NCBI GenBank assembly: GCA_030151135.1
Contig: JASLEQ010000541.1
Coordinates: 1 to 7,605 of the forward strand
Length of the DNA stretch: 7,605 nt
Direction of reading: 5' to 3'
DNA from: Candidatus Sulfotelmatobacter sp.
GTDB taxonomy: Bacteria; Acidobacteriota; Terriglobia; Terriglobales; SbA1
Shown: positions 4,622 through 7,605 of the stretch, in pieces
How positions within the stretch are numbered: position 1 is the first letter of the stretch
How the letters are laid out: every line of letters begins with the position of its first letter
The notes under the pieces: generated by a model
The model's database searches: none
What the model saw: only the letters and a program-made list of their open reading frames with translations
What the model was told of the DNA's origin: nothing
Translations under genes and position numbers: made by a program

Positions 4622-6464
4622 ACTTTGCAATCTGAGCCGGACGATCGAGGCCGGCGCCGCGCTGCGCGACATTCGGGATCGTCACCGGCAGGTGCCCGCG
4701 AATCGGAATCTCTCCAAACAGTGCCTTCACGGCGGCGACTTCGGAGACGCTCGCATTGGAAAAAGTACACATATAGGTCTCGATCTTCGGGAAATCGCTT
4801 GCCAGATATGGATTGCCGACTGCAATTACTGCCGTCTTTGTGGCGTTGCGATCGAGCAACTGCTGCAAGAGTGCTCCGGTTGCGTCGGCCATTGCCATGG
4901 AATTGCCAATCTTCCCTGCTGTCGGGATCACGTATACCGCTGCCACAACTGTTTGCGCTTCGTCGGCGGCCTTGAGCACTTCGTCGGTCATGCCACCGGC
5001 AATCCGCGGGTCAACATAGATCACACGCGCATCCGGAATACGAGCGCGAAACTCGCGTCCGAACGCGCGCCCTGAATCGGTTCGCACGTCATCGGAGAAC
5101 AGGACCGCCAAGGTCTGGTTGTGCGTCTCCTCTCTGCTCATATACGGAAGCGCGGACTTGGCGGTTCCCTTCGATTTCAACGGAATGACTTTTCCCGAAT
5201 CGCGCACCAGGGTGATGGCTGAGTCGGCTACCTGCTGCCCGAATGCCATGTCCTGCGGCTTTCCGACCGAGGAGCCAATTGAGTTCAGGTCGACGGTCCT
5301 GGAGTCGTTCAGTCCGAGAGATGCCTTTAGTTTCAGAATCTTAAGAACCGAGTGATCGAGCCGCTGGCGGGGGATTTCTCCGGATTTGACGGCCTTGACC
5401 ATCGACTCATAGGAAGCGGGCAGGTCGGCCGGGATGATCAACAGGTCGTTACCGGCCTTGAAGGCTTCGACCGCCGCCCGTCCGATGTCGTTGGCGAAAA
5501 GATGGGTCAGGCCTGCCATGTCGAGCGCGTCGGTGACGACGACCCCTTTGAATCCCAAGTCTTTTTCCAGCAGATCGGAAACTACCAATGGCGAGATGGT
5601 CGCGACGTGGTTCGGGTCGGAGTCCAGTGCCGGAACCGTCACGTGCGCGACCATTACGGAGTCCACGCCAGCGGCGATGGCCTGCTTGAATGGCGGAAGT
5701 TCGATGGAATCGAGATGGGCGCGATCTACGTTGACGCTGGCGACTCCGAGATGGGAGTCGGTGGCCGTGTCGCCGTGTCCGGGGAAATGCTTGACGGTGG
5801 TCAGCATTCCTCCTTCATGCGCACCTTTGATATAAGCGGTCACCAGGTCTCCGACTTGCGTTGGATCTTCGCCGAAGGAACGTGTATTGATGATCGGATT
5901 TGCGGGGTTCGAGTTCACGTCCGCATCCGGAAAGAAGTTCCAGTGCACACCGACGGCGCGGGCCTCGGTGGCCGTGATGCGGCCAAAGTTCTCTGCGTCA
6001 TCGAGCTTGCCGTCGGCGCCGAATGCCATAGCGTGAGGGAAATTCGTGGCTCCCATCAGGCGTATTGCGACTCCGCGCTCGAAATCGGCCGCGAACAGCA
6101 AGGGCAGCTTCGATTCTTTCTGCAGGCGGTTCAGCAACTCGGCGGCTTCATAGGGCTCGCTGCGCAATAAAAATGGGCCGTCCACGTGAACCGTCATCGC
6201 GAATGAGCCGACGTGGTACTTGTGCATATCGTCGAGCAGTTGCAGGTATTCGGGATTCTCGACGTTCAGGAATCCGGCGCGACACCAGATCATGAAGAGC
6301 TGGCCTACCTTTTCCTCGACCGACAGCCGGTGGAGCGTCCTCTCGGCCCACTTATTGCCGGCCTCGGTATGGCGGATTGGCGCGGGATGCGAATGTTTTT
6401 CTTTTGCGAATGAGGACGCACCGAAGGCAATGAATATAACGAAGACAGGTAGGATCTTTTGCAT
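4620..6464 (-). CDS. nagZ: Exported GH3 beta-N-acetylhexosaminidase, NagZ type, two-domain
   Basis: A glycoside hydrolase family 3 enzyme expected to remove beta-linked N-acetylglucosamine from muropeptides or other amino sugars by a double-displacement mechanism. The NagZ signature is complete: KHFPGHG at 225-231, followed by Asp236 and His238, the Asp-His acid/base pair special to NagZ-type GH3 enzymes. The nucleophile is Asp312 in VVTDALDM. NTRSFGEDP (193-201) and FERG (128-131) are other family landmarks of the TIM-barrel domain (about 35-385). A second alpha/beta domain fills about 400-600. The 614-residue length therefore resembles the two-domain Bacillus enzyme rather than the ~340-residue cytosolic E. 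coli form. A signal peptide (MQKILPVF, cleavage near FA|KE after residue 20) implies a periplasmic or secreted location. No Shine-Dalgarno precedes the ATG; only a TATCGT -10-like box lies nine bases away. It heads a cluster with two small exported proteins. Assignment is firm to family; the natural substrate is inferred. Confidence 0.94.
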   Translation of the reverse strand: MQKILPVFVIFIAFGASSFAKEKHSHPAPIRHTEAGNKWAERTLHRLSVEEKVGQLFMIWCRAGFLNVENPEYLQLLDDMHKYHVGSFAMTVHVDGPFLLRSEPYEAAELLNRLQKESKLPLLFAADFERGVAIRLMGATNFPHAMAFGADGKLDDAENFGRITATEARAVGVHWNFFPDADVNSNPANPIINTRSFGEDPTQVGDLVTAYIKGAHEGGMLTTVKHFPGHGDTATDSHLGVASVNVDRAHLDSIELPPFKQAIAAGVDSVMVAHVTVPALDSDPNHVATISPLVVSDLLEKDLGFKGVVVTDALDMAGLTHLFANDIGRAAVEAFKAGNDLLIIPADLPASYESMVKAVKSGEIPRQRLDHSVLKILKLKASLGLNDSRTVDLNSIGSSVGKPQDMAFGQQVADSAITLVRDSGKVIPLKSKGTAKSALPYMSREETHNQTLAVLFSDDVRTDSGRAFGREFRARIPDARVIYVDPRIAGGMTDEVLKAADEAQTVVAAVYVIPTAGKIGNSMAMADATGALLQQLLDRNATKTAVIAVGNPYLASDFPKIETYMCTFSNASVSEVAAVKALFGEIPIRGHLPVTIPNVAQRGAGLDRPAQIAK

Positions 6465-6535
6465 GCCGAAACGATAGCAGAAGAGCGCTTTAGGTGGGCG
6501 AGTTCGAGAGTAGTGCGGAAAATCTTTAGCCGCGG

Positions 6536-7498
6536 TTAATGGCCAGGAACGCTGATCATGTTGTTAACCCGCCCGATCACCTCTTGCTGGATCCCGGGAG
6601 CGTCTCCGAAGCCTTTGCACCAGACAACCTCAGGCTCGCGACGGAACCAGGTCATCTGGCGCTTGGCGTAGTTGCGATGCCCCTGCTGCGCGGCTTGAAT
6701 AGATTGTTCGAGCGTCAACTCTCCGCGCAGGAACTGGACCGCTTGCTTGTAGCCGAGCGAGGAAAGCGGCCGAACTTTGTCGCCGTATTTCTGAACGAGA
6801 TCTTTCGTTTCTTCGACTAATCCGAACTCGAACATTTTCCGCGCACGCTGATTGATCCGGTCGTATAGAAGTGCCCGGTCCGGGTCGAGGCCGACGCGGA
6901 GGATGCGAAACCCGGTGAGCGGATCGCGCCCACGCTGCCACATATCGGACATCTTCTGCCGCGAGGCCAGGCAGACTTCGATGGCGCGGATCAGCTTCGG
7001 CGCGTCGTTGGCATGAATCTTCTCCGCGGAGGCGGGGTCGAGGCGGCGAAGAATCCGGTGCAGATATCCGGAGCCGCGTTCGGCGACGCGCTCGCGCAAA
7101 CGTTCACGCGATTCTTCGGAGCGTTGCGGTCCGGGGAACAGTCCCTCAAGCAGCGCGCGTAAGTAGAGACCTGTCCCACCCACAATAATCGGGAGTTGTC
7201 CTCGACCGCTGACCTCGGCAATGACCCGGCGCGCCTGCCGAGCGTATTCGCCGGCAGTCATCTCCCGCAAGGGATCGACGAAATCAAACAGATGGTGGGG
7301 GGCTCGCGTGCGCTCGTCCTGACTCGGCTTTGCCGTTCCGATATCAAACTCGCGGTACACGGCTACCGAATCACAATTAACGATCTCGCCGCTGAATCTC
7401 TCAGCGAGAGCGATGGATAACGTGGTTTTTCCACTTGCCGTAGGACCGAGAATGACGACGAGGAGCGGCTCCAGGGCTTTCAGCTCGTCTGAACCCAC
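6536..7498 (-). CDS. miaA: tRNA dimethylallyltransferase (MiaA)
   Basis: Transfers the dimethylallyl group from DMAPP to N6 of A37 in tRNAs that read codons starting with U, the first step toward ms2i6A. From the GTG at 7498 the protein has 320 residues, usual for the family. Visible motifs are the P-loop GPTASGKT (18-25), the CDS-VAVY segment with its catalytic Asp (43), DIGTAKPS (52-59), GGTGLYLRAL (107-116), NDAPKLIRAIEV (164-175), the SSLGYKQ turn (246-252) and RNYAKRQMTWFRR (275-287) of the tRNA-binding end. The start is uncertain. The GTG lies two bases after the upstream gene's stop, with GGAG twelve bases away. A TTG at 7531 would add eleven residues and overlap the upstream gene by 31 bases. 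The frame is open further upstream, but all essential motifs lie after the GTG. No strong terminator follows the stop before nagZ. Confidence 0.96.
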   Translation of the reverse strand: MGSDELKALEPLLVVILGPTASGKTTLSIALAERFSGEIVNCDSVAVYREFDIGTAKPSQDERTRAPHHLFDFVDPLREMTAGEYARQARRVIAEVSGRGQLPIIVGGTGLYLRALLEGLFPGPQRSEESRERLRERVAERGSGYLHRILRRLDPASAEKIHANDAPKLIRAIEVCLASRQKMSDMWQRGRDPLTGFRILRVGLDPDRALLYDRINQRARKMFEFGLVEETKDLVQKYGDKVRPLSSLGYKQAVQFLRGELTLEQSIQAAQQGHRNYAKRQMTWFRREPEVVWCKGFGDAPGIQQEVIGRVNNMISVPGH

Positions 7499-7500
7499 AG

Positions 7501-7605
7501 TCAGCGCCAGCTCCAATGAATCTGATGCCAATAGCGGACCAGGGTAAGCACAAGGAGTACGGCCGCAATCAGAAGGAGCCCCGTTGTTTCGGAGGCATAG
7601 AGCGC
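7501..7605 (-). CDS. C-terminal end of an unidentified membrane protein, partial
   Basis: The frame is open from the right edge to a TGA at 7501-7503 and encodes the last 34 residues of a protein. The stretch TGLLLIAAVLLVLTLVRYW is a good transmembrane helix. It is followed by a short aromatic, mildly basic tail (HQIHWSWR), which by the positive-inside rule should face the cytoplasm. Its stop is two bases before the GTG of miaA, an operon-like junction. Too little is present to name the family. Without the upstream part the reading frame itself is less certain than for the other genes. Confidence 0.5.
   Translation of the reverse strand, partial: ALYASETTGLLLIAAVLLVLTLVRYWHQIHWSWR

Noticed and set aside
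5352..6170. Plus-strand open frame of 272 codons opposite nagZ
   Set aside because: The opposite strand encodes the GH3 catalytic motifs across this span. The plus translation has no recognisable motif and no ribosome binding site that I could support.
6517..6535. GCGG/CCGC pairing after the miaA stop as a terminator
   Set aside because: The stem would be only four base pairs with an 11-base loop and no following T-run, so it is not a credible intrinsic terminator.

Overview
All confidently recognised genes lie on the minus strand, so the window reads right to left. The DNA is moderately GC-rich. A soil Acidobacteriota (Terriglobia-like) genome or metagenome bin fits best, judging from PyrB/PyrC, the MiaA style, the exported NagZ and a GxxExxY gene flanked by CGCGGAT-type repeats. 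This assignment is an inference from general likeness; no taxonomic marker gene is present.

Layout in transcription order. At the right edge (7501-7605) is the C-terminal end of a gene with a membrane segment. Its stop abuts miaA, a tRNA dimethylallyltransferase. After 71 bases comes a tight three-gene cluster. It starts with nagZ, an exported two-domain GH3 beta-N-acetylhexosaminidase. A small lipoprotein follows, then a secreted paralogue of that lipoprotein; these intergenic gaps are 12 and 16 bases. A 215-base gene-poor gap (3231-3445) carries a 19-base direct repeat. Next is a zinc-ribbon membrane protein, and then, behind a plausible promoter, the pyrimidine cluster pyrB - GxxExxY-like ORF - pyrC. 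PyrC runs off the left edge about 20 residues before its expected end.

PyrB and PyrC catalyse consecutive steps of de novo pyrimidine synthesis, and their proximity is normal. The unusual part is the roughly 306-base unit between them (1245-1550). It is bounded by imperfect inverted repeats built from 10-base CGCGGAT-type units. It is less GC-rich than pyrB (50% against about 63% in sampled lines). It encodes a GxxExxY-family protein that keeps both ends of the family fold but lacks the middle, where the PD-(D/E)XK nuclease residues normally lie. The ORF is joined to pyrB and pyrC by ATGA stop/start overlaps on both sides. I read this as a decayed repeat-bounded cargo unit that entered the pyrB-pyrC junction without breaking the operon. 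This is the most interesting signal in the window. The rest is mostly ordinary housekeeping and cell-envelope sequence. I saw no tRNA, rRNA, CRISPR array, transposase or convincing intrinsic terminator.
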